A stretch of 51,258 bases of DNA, taken from positions 1 through 51,258 of the forward strand of contig CANMLW010000022.1 in the NCBI GenBank assembly GCA_947498705.1, given 5' to 3'. This stretch comes from an uncultured Aquimarina sp. (GTDB taxonomy: Bacteria > Bacteroidota > Bacteroidia > Flavobacteriales > Flavobacteriaceae). The translations under genes were made by a program, and so were the position numbers. Below, in pieces: positions 9,023-17,316 of this stretch. The notes under the pieces are model-generated. The model saw only the letters and a list, made by a program, of their open reading frames with translations. It was not told the origin of the DNA and searched no databases. The first letter of the stretch is position 1. Every line of letters starts with the position of its first letter.

Positions 9023-9484
9023 TTAATTGGTTTTCGTTGCTGCAAGTGCTACTGCTGCTTCTATTCTATTATAAGACGCACATCTGCAGATATTACCACT
9101 CATTGCATCTCTTATTTCTGAAGTATCCGGTTTAGGATTTTGTTTTAGGAAAGCTACCGCAGACATGATCTGCCCAGCTTGACAATATCCACATTGTGGT
9201 ACATCTATCTCTTTCCAGGCTTGTTGCACCGGATGAGTACCTTCTTTAGACAATCCTTCTATAGTTGTAATTTCCATATCTTCTACCATCGATACTTTTA
9301 GCAAACAACTTCTTGTTGCAGAATCATCTACATGTATTGTACATGCACCACATTGCCCTACACCACAACCAAATTTGGTACCTACCATATCAAGATGATC
9401 TCTTAACACCCATAAAAGAGGAGTATCCTGATCTGCCTCAACACTGTGAGACTGACCATTAATTTTTAGATTATAAATTGGCAT
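9023..9484 (-). CDS. (2Fe-2S) small subunit of molybdenum hydroxylase (IorA type)
   Basis: A 153-residue iron-sulfur subunit. The N-terminal plant-type ferredoxin domain carries CGVGQCGACTIHV and a following Cys (RSCL) for one cluster; the C-terminal helical domain carries CGYCQAGQ and NICRCASY for the second. This two-cluster layout is standard for the small subunit of xanthine-oxidase-family enzymes and passes electrons from the molybdenum centre. There is no signal peptide, so it is probably carried across the membrane with its Tat-tagged partner. It is the first gene of the operon; a 161-bp divergent gap separates it from the NTPase gene. Confidence 0.94.
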   Translation of the reverse strand: MPIYNLKINGQSHSVEADQDTPLLWVLRDHLDMVGTKFGCGVGQCGACTIHVDDSATRSCLLKVSMVEDMEITTIEGLSKEGTHPVQQAWKEIDVPQCGYCQAGQIMSAVAFLKQNPKPDTSEIRDAMSGNICRCASYNRIEAAVALAATKTN

Positions 9485-9645
9485 GAGTTTATTTTTTATA
9501 ATTAATTTCAGTAAGAACAGCTATCCTTCAGGAAGGTACTAAAAAAACATTTTCATCATCCAACTTTAACAGACCTTTATACTTCATTGAGTCAAGATTT
9601 CATAAATCCCATTATAATTACGAGATTTGTAGTAAAATTATTCCT

Positions 9646-10194
9646 TTGGCAAAGAAAAGAATCGTAATTACAGGAGGCCCCGGTACAGGTAAAACATCGA
9701 TCATTAATAAATTAGAAGCATCTGATTTTTTCTGTTTTCATGAAATCATACGAGATATGACAAAAGAAGTACTTAAAAACAATGTGATCGACTCTAACCC
9801 TATTATCTCGGTATCTGATCCATATCAATTTAATAGTATGATTCTTAATGGCCGAATTGATCAATTTAAAAAAGGATTATCTCAAGAAGATAATCTTATA
9901 TTTTATGATAGAGGTATCCCTGATGTATTAGCCTACATGAGGTATTTTGATCAACCTATCGACAAACTCTTTACAGATGCCTGTAAAGAAAACAAATACG
10001 ATCAAGTTTTTCTTTTACCCCCCTGGAAAGAAATCTATGTAGAAGACATTGGCAGGTATGAAAGTTTTGAACAAGCACAAGAAATACATAATCATTTGGT
10101 CATGATGTATGAAAAATTTGGGTACAAATGTCATGAAGTACCCTTTGAAAGTATTGAAAATAGATTCAATTTTATCATTCAAAACATAGTGTAA
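9646..10194 (+). CDS. AAA_28-type ATP/GTP-binding protein
   Basis: A 182-residue P-loop protein with Walker A GGPGTGKTS at residues 10-18 and a later DRG motif (LIFYDRGIPDVLAYMRY), as in the AAA_28 group of small nucleotide kinase-like ATPases. The product is soluble. The start codon is TTG, since no ATG or GTG fits in frame upstream of the P-loop. recQ begins one base after its stop, so the two are probably cotranscribed. The substrate is unknown; a kinase-like or NTPase role is inferred from the fold only. Confidence 0.85.
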   Translation: MAKKRIVITGGPGTGKTSIINKLEASDFFCFHEIIRDMTKEVLKNNVIDSNPIISVSDPYQFNSMILNGRIDQFKKGLSQEDNLIFYDRGIPDVLAYMRYFDQPIDKLFTDACKENKYDQVFLLPPWKEIYVEDIGRYESFEQAQEIHNHLVMMYEKFGYKCHEVPFESIENRFNFIIQNIV

Positions 10195-10195
10195 T

Positions 10196-12097
10196 TTGAT
10201 AAATCCGCCTATTAAAATATTACAGCAGTACTGGAATCATAACACCTTTAAACCATTACAGGAAGAGGTTATCAATGCTGTTCTTGAAGGCGAAGATGTT
10301 TTTGCATTGCTACCAACAGGAGGTGGGAAATCGATATGTTTTCAAGTTCCAGCCTTGCTTAAAGAAGGAATTTGTATCGTTATCTCTCCACTAATAGCCC
10401 TGATGCAAGACCAGGTACAACACTTGTCAAATAAAAATATAAAATCGATTGCTTTACCTAGCGGAATAAAATATGCCGAATTAGATACCTTGCTGGATAA
10501 TTGCATTTATGGCAATTATAAATTTTTGTATCTATCTCCAGAACGGCTTCAACAGGACATTGTACAAGAACGATTAAGAAAGATGAATATTAATCTAATC
10601 GCTGTCGATGAAGCACATTGTATTTCTCAATGGGGAAATGATTTCAGACCTTCTTATAAAAAAATTGAAATTCTCAGAAACATTCACCCCTCTGTTCCTA
10701 TTATTGCGCTTACTGCATCTGCTACCCCAGAGGTCGTAGAGGATATTATTACCGAATTAGATCTTTTTCAACCTAAAGTATTTAGGCAATCTTTTTTCAG
10801 ATCAAATCTTGGGTATAGGGTCGAACATGCAGATGACAAAAACTATTCACTGATACGAATTTTAAACACCTATCCAGGAACTTCTATAGTCTATGTTCGC
10901 AATAGAAAATCTGCTATAGAAATAAGTAATTTCCTTACTACAAACGGTTATACCGCAACGTACTACCATGGAGGTGTTGACTCTAACGAAAAAACGAAAC
11001 GTTTTAAACGGTGGATGCAAGAAGAAATTAGAGTAATGGTCGCTACCAATGCTTTTGGAATGGGCATCGACAAATCAAATGTTCGTACGGTTATTCATTA
11101 CACCATTCCTGAAAGCATCGAGAGCTATTTTCAGGAAGCTGGAAGAGCAGGAAGAGATGGAAAACCTTCGTTTACATTTTTATTAAAAAACGAAAATGAC
11201 CATTATCGTTTACGCAATCAGTTTATTAAAGTGTTGCCCGATATCGATATGGTAAAGTTGGTTTACAGAAAACTATGTAACTATTTTCAGATTCCGTATG
11301 GCGAAGGAGAACAAACAAAATTTGACTTCTCTTTCACCAATTTTTGTGCAATCTACAATTTACATACGCTTACTACCTATGCCACTTTACAATTTCTTGA
11401 TCGCTGCGGAGTAATACGTTTTATGCAACGATTCACCAAAAAAACAAGTGTACACATAACTACTTCTGGAAATCAACTTTTGAACTTTCTTGAAAATCAT
11501 AAAGAACATCAATTAATCATCAAGGCAATTCTAAGAACTTATGGTGGTGTTTTTGATGAAGAAACGGTCATCAACATATCACAAATAGCTTCTAAAACCA
11601 ATCAATCTGAGACTAGAATAGTACAAACCCTAGAACAGTTAAAAAAAGTTGATTTATTAGAGTTTACACATCAAATATCTGATGCAGATATTATATTTTT
11701 GGTACCCAGAGAAGATGAGCATACAATTAACCGCATAAAACATCATCTTACCAAGCAAAATGCTTCTAAGGTAAAAAAGATAGAAGCTATTCTCGAATTT
11801 ACAAATGATAACCATACGTGTCGAAGTAGACAACTGCTGCATTATTTTGGAGAAAACGACACTAGCGATTGCGGAATTTGTGATTATTGCGAATCAAGAA
11901 ACAATAAAATAGGCACCGTTAATCTAGACGATATTAAAGAAAGTATCATAGAATTATTAAAAACCAAAAATTTATCTTCTCGTGATTTGCTTTCGGCGTT
12001 ACCTTATTCTGAAGAATTAGTACTTAAAGTACTTCGCGAAATGAATGAACATCAAATTATAAAAATTAATTACGATAATAACTACCAACTAGTATAA
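10196..12097 (+). CDS. recQ: RecQ family ATP-dependent DNA helicase
   Basis: A 633-residue superfamily 2 helicase that unwinds DNA 3' to 5' in recombination and repair. Motifs in order: Walker A LPTGGGKSICFQ (residues 39-50), DEAH in VDEAHCISQWGNDFRPSY, motif III LTASAT, motif V ATNAFGMGIDKSNVR and motif VI FQEAGRAGRDG. The RecQ-Ct zinc site appears as CRSRQLLHYF...CGICDYC near residue 560-590. The C-terminal tail is short and no clear HRDC domain is visible. The start is TTG directly behind the NTPase stop. fmt follows 4 bp downstream. Confidence 0.95.
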   Translation: MINPPIKILQQYWNHNTFKPLQEEVINAVLEGEDVFALLPTGGGKSICFQVPALLKEGICIVISPLIALMQDQVQHLSNKNIKSIALPSGIKYAELDTLLDNCIYGNYKFLYLSPERLQQDIVQERLRKMNINLIAVDEAHCISQWGNDFRPSYKKIEILRNIHPSVPIIALTASATPEVVEDIITELDLFQPKVFRQSFFRSNLGYRVEHADDKNYSLIRILNTYPGTSIVYVRNRKSAIEISNFLTTNGYTATYYHGGVDSNEKTKRFKRWMQEEIRVMVATNAFGMGIDKSNVRTVIHYTIPESIESYFQEAGRAGRDGKPSFTFLLKNENDHYRLRNQFIKVLPDIDMVKLVYRKLCNYFQIPYGEGEQTKFDFSFTNFCAIYNLHTLTTYATLQFLDRCGVIRFMQRFTKKTSVHITTSGNQLLNFLENHKEHQLIIKAILRTYGGVFDEETVINISQIASKTNQSETRIVQTLEQLKKVDLLEFTHQISDADIIFLVPREDEHTINRIKHHLTKQNASKVKKIEAILEFTNDNHTCRSRQLLHYFGENDTSDCGICDYCESRNNKIGTVNLDDIKESIIELLKTKNLSSRDLLSALPYSEELVLKVLREMNEHQIIKINYDNNYQLV

Positions 12098-12101
12098 AAC
12101 A

Positions 12102-13049
12102 ATGAGAGATTTACGAATTCTTTTTATGGGAACTCCTGACTTTGCCGTAGAAACTTTAAAAACAATTATACAAAACAAATATAATGTAGTTGGAGTCATT
12201 ACAGCACCCGATAGGCCTGCTGGAAGAGGAAGAAAACTAAAAGCATCTGCGGTTAAGGAATATGCATTGTCTAAACACATTCCCATTCTACAACCCACAA
12301 ATTTAAAGGATGAAAGTTTTATAGCCGAATTAAAAACACTAAATGCAAATCTACAAATCGTGGTTGCCTTTAGAATGCTACCTAAAATTGTCTGGGACAT
12401 GCCTGCGTATGGTACTTTTAATTTACATGCATCTTTGTTACCAGACTACAGAGGTGCTGCTCCAATAAATTGGGCTATTATTAATGGCGAAAAAAAGACT
12501 GGAATCACAACATTTTTTATTGATGAAAAAATAGATACTGGTCACGTGATCTTGCAAAAAGAAGTTGTAATCGAAAATACAGATAGTGCAGGTGAACTGC
12601 ATGATAGATTGATGGTAGAAGGAGCTGGGTTGGTTATAGAAACTTTAAAAGTCATAGAAAATGATGCTGTGGCGGTTACCCCGCAACCTAATACTCAAAA
12701 TCTTAAGACTGCATACAAACTAAACAAAGAGAACACCAAAATCAACTGGTCAGAAGACATGTACACCATTCACAACCTAATAAGAGGCTTATCTCCTTAT
12801 CCTTCTTCATGGTGTACACTACATAACAATAATACTTCTGAAAATGTTAAAATATATGACACCATTCCCATGGAAGAACCTCATAGCCTAGAGATTGGTA
12901 AAGTTGTTGTTGAAGATGCCACTATAAAAGTAGCCGTTAAAAATGGTTTCATAATAGTTAATAAACTCCAACTTCCAGGAAAAAAAGCAATGGATTCGAA
13001 AGCTTTATTAAATGGGTATGTCTTCTATAGAGATGCAAAAATGAGCTAA
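12102..13049 (+). CDS. fmt: Methionyl-tRNA formyltransferase
   Basis: Fmt formylates initiator Met-tRNA with 10-formyl-tetrahydrofolate before translation starts. The 315-residue protein has the N-terminal formyltransferase domain with FMGTPDFAVETL, the substrate-site stretch LHASLLPDYRGAAPINWAI (Asn/His/Asp catalytic set) and the tRNA loop APDRPAGRGRK. The C-terminal OB-like domain runs from about residue 205. The length is normal. It lies 4 bp after recQ, an arrangement seen in other Bacteroidota. The gap to the HU gene holds the HU promoter. Confidence 0.96.
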   Translation: MRDLRILFMGTPDFAVETLKTIIQNKYNVVGVITAPDRPAGRGRKLKASAVKEYALSKHIPILQPTNLKDESFIAELKTLNANLQIVVAFRMLPKIVWDMPAYGTFNLHASLLPDYRGAAPINWAIINGEKKTGITTFFIDEKIDTGHVILQKEVVIENTDSAGELHDRLMVEGAGLVIETLKVIENDAVAVTPQPNTQNLKTAYKLNKENTKINWSEDMYTIHNLIRGLSPYPSSWCTLHNNNTSENVKIYDTIPMEEPHSLEIGKVVVEDATIKVAVKNGFIIVNKLQLPGKKAMDSKALLNGYVFYRDAKMS

Positions 13050-13149
13050 GACCAGCTATAGCAAGGGATTCATAATCAATACAAAACACCAATGTTTATT
13101 AACAATCGTATTGAGTTATCAACAAATCCCTGTATTTACAGGGGTAATA

Positions 13150-13180
13150 CTTGCATGAATCATAAATCCGTATAAATTTG
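13150..13180 (+). promoter_or_regulatory. Bacteroidota-type promoter of the HU gene
   Basis: CTTG at 13150-13153, 19 bases, then TAAATTTG at 13173-13180 matches the Bacteroidota promoter form TTTG-N19/21-TAnnTTTG. A perfect hairpin CCCTGT-ATTT-ACAGGG at 13128-13143 lies immediately upstream and might be an operator or the end of the fmt transcript. Confidence 0.7.
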
Positions 13181-13235
13181 TAGAGCGTTTAATATAAAGA
13201 TTGGTTTAACCAACAATTAATTTAAAAACAGAATT

Positions 13236-13508
13236 ATGAACAAAACAGAATTAATCGATGCAATGGCAGCTGACGCTGGAATCACTAAAGCAGCGGCTAA
13301 AAAAGCCTTAGAATCTTTCTTAGGAAATGTAGAAGGTTCTCTTAAAAAAGGAGACCGTATTTCTTTAGTTGGGTTTGGATCTTGGTCAGTATCTCAAAGA
13401 GCTGCAAGAGAAGGTAGAAACCCTCAAACAGGTAAAACGATTAAAATCGCTGCTAAAAACGTTGTTAAGTTTAAAGCTGGTACTGATTTATCAAACTCAG
13501 TAAACTAA
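13236..13508 (+). CDS. HU family DNA-binding protein
   Basis: A 90-residue histone-like protein, full length for HU. It begins MNKTELIDAMAADAGITKAAAKKALE (helical dimer part) and contains the diagnostic GRNPQTGKTIKIAAKNVVKFKAG, the DNA-bending beta arm. HU dimers bind and bend DNA without strong sequence preference and organise the nucleoid. The gene has its own promoter at 13150-13180 and its own terminator at 13534, so it is monocistronic. Relatively G+C-rich codons fit high expression. Confidence 0.97.
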   Translation: MNKTELIDAMAADAGITKAAAKKALESFLGNVEGSLKKGDRISLVGFGSWSVSQRAAREGRNPQTGKTIKIAAKNVVKFKAGTDLSNSVN

Positions 13509-13533
13509 TCAGTACTTTTTCAATATTATTTAG

Positions 13534-13561
13534 AAACTCCCATTTCTGGGAGTTTTTTTTT
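13534..13561 (+). terminator. Intrinsic terminator of the HU gene
   Basis: An 8-bp stem AAACTCCC/GGGAGTTT with a six-base loop is followed by a run of T, 25 bp after the HU stop codon. Confidence 0.9.
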
Positions 13562-13643
13562 GTAGTGTTTTGTCAAAAAACCACTCAACTCCTTTGATTA
13601 TTAGAAATAATTATTTAGCTTTAAGATAAGTAAAGTAACTAAT

Positions 13644-14204
13644 ATGATATCACTTCAACCATCAAAAGGACATTTATTAATTGCCGAACCATCTATAATT
13701 GGAGATGTATCTTTTAATCGTTCGGTTGTTCTTTTGGCTGATCATAGCGATCAAGGCTCTATTGGTTTTATCATGAATAAACCGCTTGATTATTTTCTTT
13801 CTGACCTTATTCCAGAAATAGAATTCGAGTTTAAAATTTATAATGGAGGACCCGTAGAACAAGATAATCTATATTTTATTCATAAAAGACCCGATTTAAT
13901 ACCTAATAGCGTAGAAATATCTGGTGGCATATATTGGGGAGGCGATTTTACCATTGTTTCTCAACTCATCGCTCAAAATAGAATTACCGCTAATGAAATT
14001 CGATTTTTCTTGGGGTACTCTGGCTGGGACTCTCAACAATTAAACCAAGAATTAGAAGCTAACTCCTGGGTTATCGTAGAGAACAATTACAAAAAGAATA
14101 TTATCGGAAAATCTTACAATTCTTTCTGGAAAGAAAAAATGATAGAACTTGGTGGTGATTATATCCTCTGGTCAAATGCTCCAGAAAATCCTACTTATAA
14201 TTAG
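13644..14204 (+). CDS. YqgE/AlgH family protein
   Basis: A 186-residue member of the YqgE/AlgH family (DUF179) with the N-terminal hallmark KGHLLIAEPSIIGDVSFNRSV, the GFIMNKPL strand, YNGGPVEQDNLYFIH and the C-terminal FFLGYSGWDSQQL. The family is widespread and cytoplasmic with no settled biochemical role; some members affect transcription of other genes. The length is typical. The last four bases overlap the convergent aminotransferase gene. Confidence 0.94.
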   Translation: MISLQPSKGHLLIAEPSIIGDVSFNRSVVLLADHSDQGSIGFIMNKPLDYFLSDLIPEIEFEFKIYNGGPVEQDNLYFIHKRPDLIPNSVEISGGIYWGGDFTIVSQLIAQNRITANEIRFFLGYSGWDSQQLNQELEANSWVIVENNYKKNIIGKSYNSFWKEKMIELGGDYILWSNAPENPTYN

Positions 14205-15049
14205 TCTCCCAGTCGTATTCTAGCATTTAGCGCACCTAATATCCTTTTACTTATCACAGTATCGTATTCTTTTTTTCTAAACTTTGTGATAGGCTGTATA
14301 CCAGTTACAACATTTGTAATAAATAATTCATCTGCTTTTTGTAGTTCGAATGGAGAAATAGAAGCTTCCTCTACCTCATAATCTGGTAATTTCTTCAGGA
14401 TTTTTAACAATTGAGTTCTTAGCACACCTCTTAAACAACCATCGGATAAGGGTGGAGTTTTTATAGTACTACCTTTCACCAAAAATAAATTTCCGTTCAG
14501 AGCTTCGACAACCATTTTATTCGAGTTTAACAGCAAACAATTTTCAAAGGAGTTCTCTTTTGCAAAAATACCTCCTAGAATATTTATAATCCTGTTATTC
14601 GATTTTAAGGTTGATAATAGGTCTGCTACTACATAATGATCTTTAAACAAAGTGACCTCATATTTCTGATCAGAAATGGTATAAAACCCAGATGATATTG
14701 AAGAAACTACTATTGTATATTCGACTTCATTAGAATCGGGAGTATATAAACCACCCGAAACTCTATTAACAATTAATTTTACTCTGGCTGTTGCATTTGT
14801 TAACCCATTTTTTTCTACCATGCTTAGAATTTCTTCTTCAAGAAACTCTGGGGTGAACTGCATAGGAATTTGCATCCTAAGAATACGCATCGAAGCCATT
14901 AGTCTAAAATAATGATCTTCCCAAAATAATATGCTTCCCGAATTAACTCTGATCGTCTCAAACAACGCATCTCCATAGGCATATCCTCTATTGTTTATAG
15001 CGATTACTGCCTCTTCGTCCTTTACTAATTTTCCGTTACTATTAATCAT
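14201..15049 (-). CDS. Class IV aminotransferase (BCAT/PabC-like)
   Basis: A PLP enzyme of fold type IV with 282 residues. Visible landmarks are the N-terminal NNRGYAYGDALFETIRV, the lysine in LSTLKSNNRI that should form the PLP aldimine, the acidic stretch VVEALNGNLFLV and the phosphate-binding FITNVVTGIQPI. Family members include branched-chain aminotransferases, D-amino acid aminotransferases and 4-amino-4-deoxychorismate lyase (PabC), which sequence by eye cannot separate; the length and G-D-A-LFET start fit any of them. It converges on yqgE with a 4-bp overlap. The START-like gene lies upstream on the same strand. Confidence 0.9.
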   Translation of the reverse strand: MINSNGKLVKDEEAVIAINNRGYAYGDALFETIRVNSGSILFWEDHYFRLMASMRILRMQIPMQFTPEFLEEEILSMVEKNGLTNATARVKLIVNRVSGGLYTPDSNEVEYTIVVSSISSGFYTISDQKYEVTLFKDHYVVADLLSTLKSNNRIINILGGIFAKENSFENCLLLNSNKMVVEALNGNLFLVKGSTIKTPPLSDGCLRGVLRTQLLKILKKLPDYEVEEASISPFELQKADELFITNVVTGIQPITKFRKKEYDTVISKRILGALNARIRLGD

Positions 15050-15112
15050 AAAAAAAACTCCATAAAACTATACGTTTATGGATTTATAAAATTTGAAGTG
15101 CAAAATACGGAA

Positions 15113-15505
15113 TTATGCCGAACCTAATACATGTTTTAGGTTACTGATCATGTTATCCCAAAGCATTTTATTTTCATCTATTTCATCATCTTCAGAATAA
15201 TCAGTAATCATCAAAGAAACATCTTTGGTAATTTCGTCTACTTGAATACGTATTTCAAAGAAATAATCGTTCCCATCCTCTTCATCAGCCAACCATCTAA
15301 ACTTAATTCTTTCCCCGCTCTTTCTACTTAAAAGCTTTGCTTCTTCTTCAGAATCATCCCAAATAAAAGTAAACAGTTCTCCTCTAGAATTTACGTTATC
15401 GGCAAACCACTCAGAAAGCCCAGAAGGTGTTGATATATATTGATATAGTAATTGTGGCGACGACTGTACCACAAACTCTAGTTCATATTTTGTTTTTTCA
15501 GACAT
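15113..15505 (-). CDS. START-like domain (SRPBCC fold) protein
   Basis: A 130-residue acidic protein with the SRPBCC/AHSA1-like fold: LEFVVQSSPQLLYQYISTPSGLSEWFADNV at the N terminus is the usual helix-grip opening, and a long C-terminal helix (MLWDNMISNLKHVLG) closes the fold. A homologous single-domain START-like protein is conserved across Flavobacteriia. These proteins bind hydrophobic ligands, but the ligand is not known. The aminotransferase gene lies 63 bp downstream on the same strand. Confidence 0.88.
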   Translation of the reverse strand: MSEKTKYELEFVVQSSPQLLYQYISTPSGLSEWFADNVNSRGELFTFIWDDSEEEAKLLSRKSGERIKFRWLADEEDGNDYFFEIRIQVDEITKDVSLMITDYSEDDEIDENKMLWDNMISNLKHVLGSA

Positions 15506-15590
15506 ATCATTAATTGTTGGTAAGCCAATATATAGATTAATTAGCTACTTTAAAAGGACAATGAAAAAAAAATTAAAATAGTAAGAATTG

Positions 15591-15621
15591 TTTGTAACAA
15601 TACATTTTGTTTTTATATTTG
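15591..15621 (+). promoter_or_regulatory. Promoter of the tRNA-Met gene
   Basis: TTTG at 15591-15594, 19 bases, then TATATTTG at 15614-15621, a full match to the Bacteroidota consensus, about 60 bp before the tRNA. The leader between them can fold (CTCCTAA near 15627 with TTAGGAG near 15661). Confidence 0.8.
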
Positions 15622-15681
15622 CACCCTCCTAAGCGATACTATTAAAATTTAGTATTCTTTTTTAGGAGATTTTATTTAAAT

Positions 15682-15755
15682 GGCGAGGTAGCTCAGTTGG
15701 TTAGAGCGTCGGATTCATAACCCGGAGGTCGGGGGATCGTGCCCCCCTCTCGCTA
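15682..15755 (+). tRNA. tRNA-Met (CAT anticodon), elongator type
   Basis: A full cloverleaf: acceptor GGCGAGG with TCTCGCT (two G-U pairs), D arm GCTC/GAGC, anticodon loop TTCATAA with CAT at 15716-15718, variable AGGTC, and T stem GGGGG/CCCCC. The CCA end is not encoded. The T loop reads ATCGTGC instead of the usual TTCRANN, which is odd (see findings). A strong terminator follows at once. Confidence 0.93.
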
Positions 15756-15758
15756 CAA

Positions 15759-15786
15759 AAAAGGTTGTCTATTGACAACCTTTTTC
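15759..15786 (+). terminator. Intrinsic terminator of the tRNA gene
   Basis: A 9-bp stem AAGGTTGTC/GACAACCTT with loop TATT is followed by a T-tract directly behind the tRNA. Confidence 0.9.
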
Positions 15787-15810
15787 TATTTAAGATAGTT
15801 TCTGAAAAAT

Positions 15811-15845
15811 AAAAAAGCACTTATCAAAAATGATAAGCGCTTTTT
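15811..15845 (-). terminator. Terminator of the peptide gene at 15899-16162
   Basis: The hairpin GCGCTTATCA...TGATAAGTGC, read on the minus strand, is fully paired with one G-U pair and ends in a T-tract. Read on the plus strand the same position is an A-C mismatch, so it belongs to the minus-strand peptide gene. Confidence 0.8.
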
Positions 15846-15898
15846 CCTAAAATACTAAGTAAACAATCTTTAGTGTATATTACTTTTAGTAAAGGTTA

Positions 15899-16162
15899 CT
15901 ATCGGTCTCGTCCTGAAGCCTCTTCCCATACTCTGGGTGCTTCTTCTACACGTATAGAAGCTGCAGATACGCACACACCGATAGTACTATGACCTGCATC
16001 ACATTTTAACCCTGGAGCACATCTGTTTTTTGCAGGTCCTCTAGAATTACATAAACTCCCTAGTGGTTTTTTACCATCAGGATCAGAAAATCCTCCTGTA
16101 ACACTTTTTTGTGCTGTTTTACTTAATGCTTTTCCTAAGTTTAAAATTGATTTTTTCATCAT
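15899..16162 (-). CDS. Double-glycine leader Cys-rich peptide precursor, 87 aa
   Basis: A secreted-peptide precursor. The leader (MKKSILNLGKALSK, then TAQKSVTGG) ends in Gly23-Gly24, where a C39-type protease would cut. The core holds four cysteines (38, 48, 54, 64; spacing 9, 5, 9) in a Gly/Pro-rich frame CAPGLKCDAGHSTIGVC, then an unusually long charged tail of 23 residues without Cys. The leader is closely related to those at 17644 and 24187, so this is one family with different cores. A conserved leader hairpin (16190-16238) lies just upstream, and the Cys-rich lipoprotein gene precedes it in the same transcription unit. The start may be the second ATG. The function (bacteriocin, signal or toxin) is inferred, not shown. 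Confidence 0.75.
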   Translation of the reverse strand: MMKKSILNLGKALSKTAQKSVTGGFSDPDGKKPLGSLCNSRGPAKNRCAPGLKCDAGHSTIGVCVSAASIRVEEAPRVWEEASGRDR

Positions 16163-16189
16163 TACTATGTTTTAAAAAATAATTATGGT

Positions 16190-16238
16190 GAACAATTTTA
16201 AGACACTCACCGTTTGTGTCTATTCCTCGCGAGAGAAT
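16190..16238 (-). promoter_or_regulatory. Conserved peptide-gene leader element, copy 1
   Basis: Read on the minus strand this element has ATTCTCTCGCGAGGAAT (near-palindrome around CGCG), then AGACAC-AAACGGTGA-GTGTCT (6-bp stem), then TTAAAATTGTTCACC, ending about 28 bp before the peptide ATG. It recurs at 17868-17922 and 24609-24639. A further hairpin TTCCCC/GGGGAA (16246-16270) separates it from the lipoprotein stop codon. Confidence 0.75.
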
Positions 16239-16277
16239 AATGAACTTCCCCGAGACAGAGCCTAGGGGAATTATAGA

Positions 16278-16808
16278 TTAAAATCTTATTAAATCTGGCG
16301 CTTCTATAATTGTTGGATCTCCCTTTCCTCCTCCATCATTATCCAAGTAAAATGTATCATTTTGAGGTACATAAATCATGCTCTGAGCACAAATTTCTGC
16401 ACAACCTCCCTGATCCAAACAAGAAGCAATTAGACTCCCGCATGACCATTTACCACTACATCCTTTGGACCAACCTTTATCTCCGTTAGAGCAACTTACC
16501 TGATACTTATCTTTATCGTCAATTTTTTGTGTTTCCAGGTTATTTTCTAGAATAAAAAAACTTGGTTCTCTTTCTTCTGAGTCGATAAGTGTTATCGAGT
16601 TTTGCTCTTTATTCCATGTATAATTGATATAAAGAACATTTTCTTTACTTAATTTTAATTCTCTATTTGATACTTCTGTAAAGAACTCATCAAAGGTTAA
16701 GGATTGACCTTGCAGATCTTGTAATTCATCATTATCCTTTTCACAAGAAGAAACTACAATCATTGATACAACAGCAATTAGTAGTGCATATAAGTTTTTA
16801 AATTTCAT
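16278..16808 (-). CDS. Cys-rich lipoprotein of the peptide locus, 176 aa
   Basis: A lipoprotein with signal MKFKNLYALLIAVVSMIVV and lipobox VSSC (lipid-bearing Cys22), followed by an acidic linker EKDNDELQD. Residues 25-95 are polar and mixed; residues 104-145 carry eight cysteines (SCSNGDKGWSKGC, WSCGSLIASC, GGCAEIC), so the exported domain is probably disulfide-stabilised. I do not recognise the family. It heads the transcription unit that ends with the 87-aa double-glycine peptide and is preceded by the 31-bp box and promoter at 16866-16943. A role as partner, immunity protein or substrate of the disulfide machinery is possible but only inferred. Confidence 0.75.
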   Translation of the reverse strand: MKFKNLYALLIAVVSMIVVSSCEKDNDELQDLQGQSLTFDEFFTEVSNRELKLSKENVLYINYTWNKEQNSITLIDSEEREPSFFILENNLETQKIDDKDKYQVSCSNGDKGWSKGCSGKWSCGSLIASCLDQGGCAEICAQSMIYVPQNDTFYLDNDGGGKGDPTIIEAPDLIRF

Positions 16809-16865
16809 GTTTTTAATTTTAAAATGTTAATGTTATTATTATCGAGCTCGTTTCTTTGATCGCAA

Positions 16866-16943
16866 CAAATGTAGTATGGCATAGTAGGAAGAAACAAAGG
16901 GAGTTGTTCTATATTCATGAAATTGAAGTACAGATTCATGAAT
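16866..16943 (-). promoter_or_regulatory. Direct-repeat activator box and promoter of the lipoprotein-peptide unit
   Basis: On the minus strand: ATTCATGAAT, 11 bases, TTTCATGAAT (31-bp box, 16913-16943), then 14 bases, TTTG (16895-16898), 21 bases, TACATTTG (16866-16873). The two half-sites are 21 bp apart, two helical turns, as expected for an AraC-type activator. The same layout, with 28 of 31 box bases and all spacings equal, precedes the VKOR fusion gene at 19688-19765. Confidence 0.8.
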
Positions 16944-17286
16944 TTTTAACTTCATATAGCATTCATTGAATGTAAATTAAGGTTTATAGCTTGTTTGCTT
17001 CTTTGTTTGTTTCTTTGTTTGCTGTTATAGATCTCTCAATACCTTAATCTTTCAATTTCTCATTTAGTAGGATATCACACATCTAATTATGCTAAAACAA
17101 CTTAGGTTAGAATCATCTGAAATACATCTGTTTTTTAGAGAAATTCTATTAAAGAATTTTATATCAAAAAAACGCTTGATCTTGCCCCGTTGGATTTGTC
17201 CTAAACAAGCTCGCTCGAAAAATCAATAAACCTTTTCTACATTGTAACACAAGAAATCACTTGTGTTGATTGTTTTTAGGGTATAA

Positions 17287-17316
17287 AAAAACAGTTACAT
17301 TACAGTAACTGTTTTT
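17287..17316 (-). terminator. Terminator behind the tandem peptide genes
   Basis: A 12-bp perfect stem AAAAACAGTTAC/GTAACTGTTTTT with a six-base loop, usable on both strands, 100 bp past the stop of the peptide gene at 17416. Confidence 0.85.
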
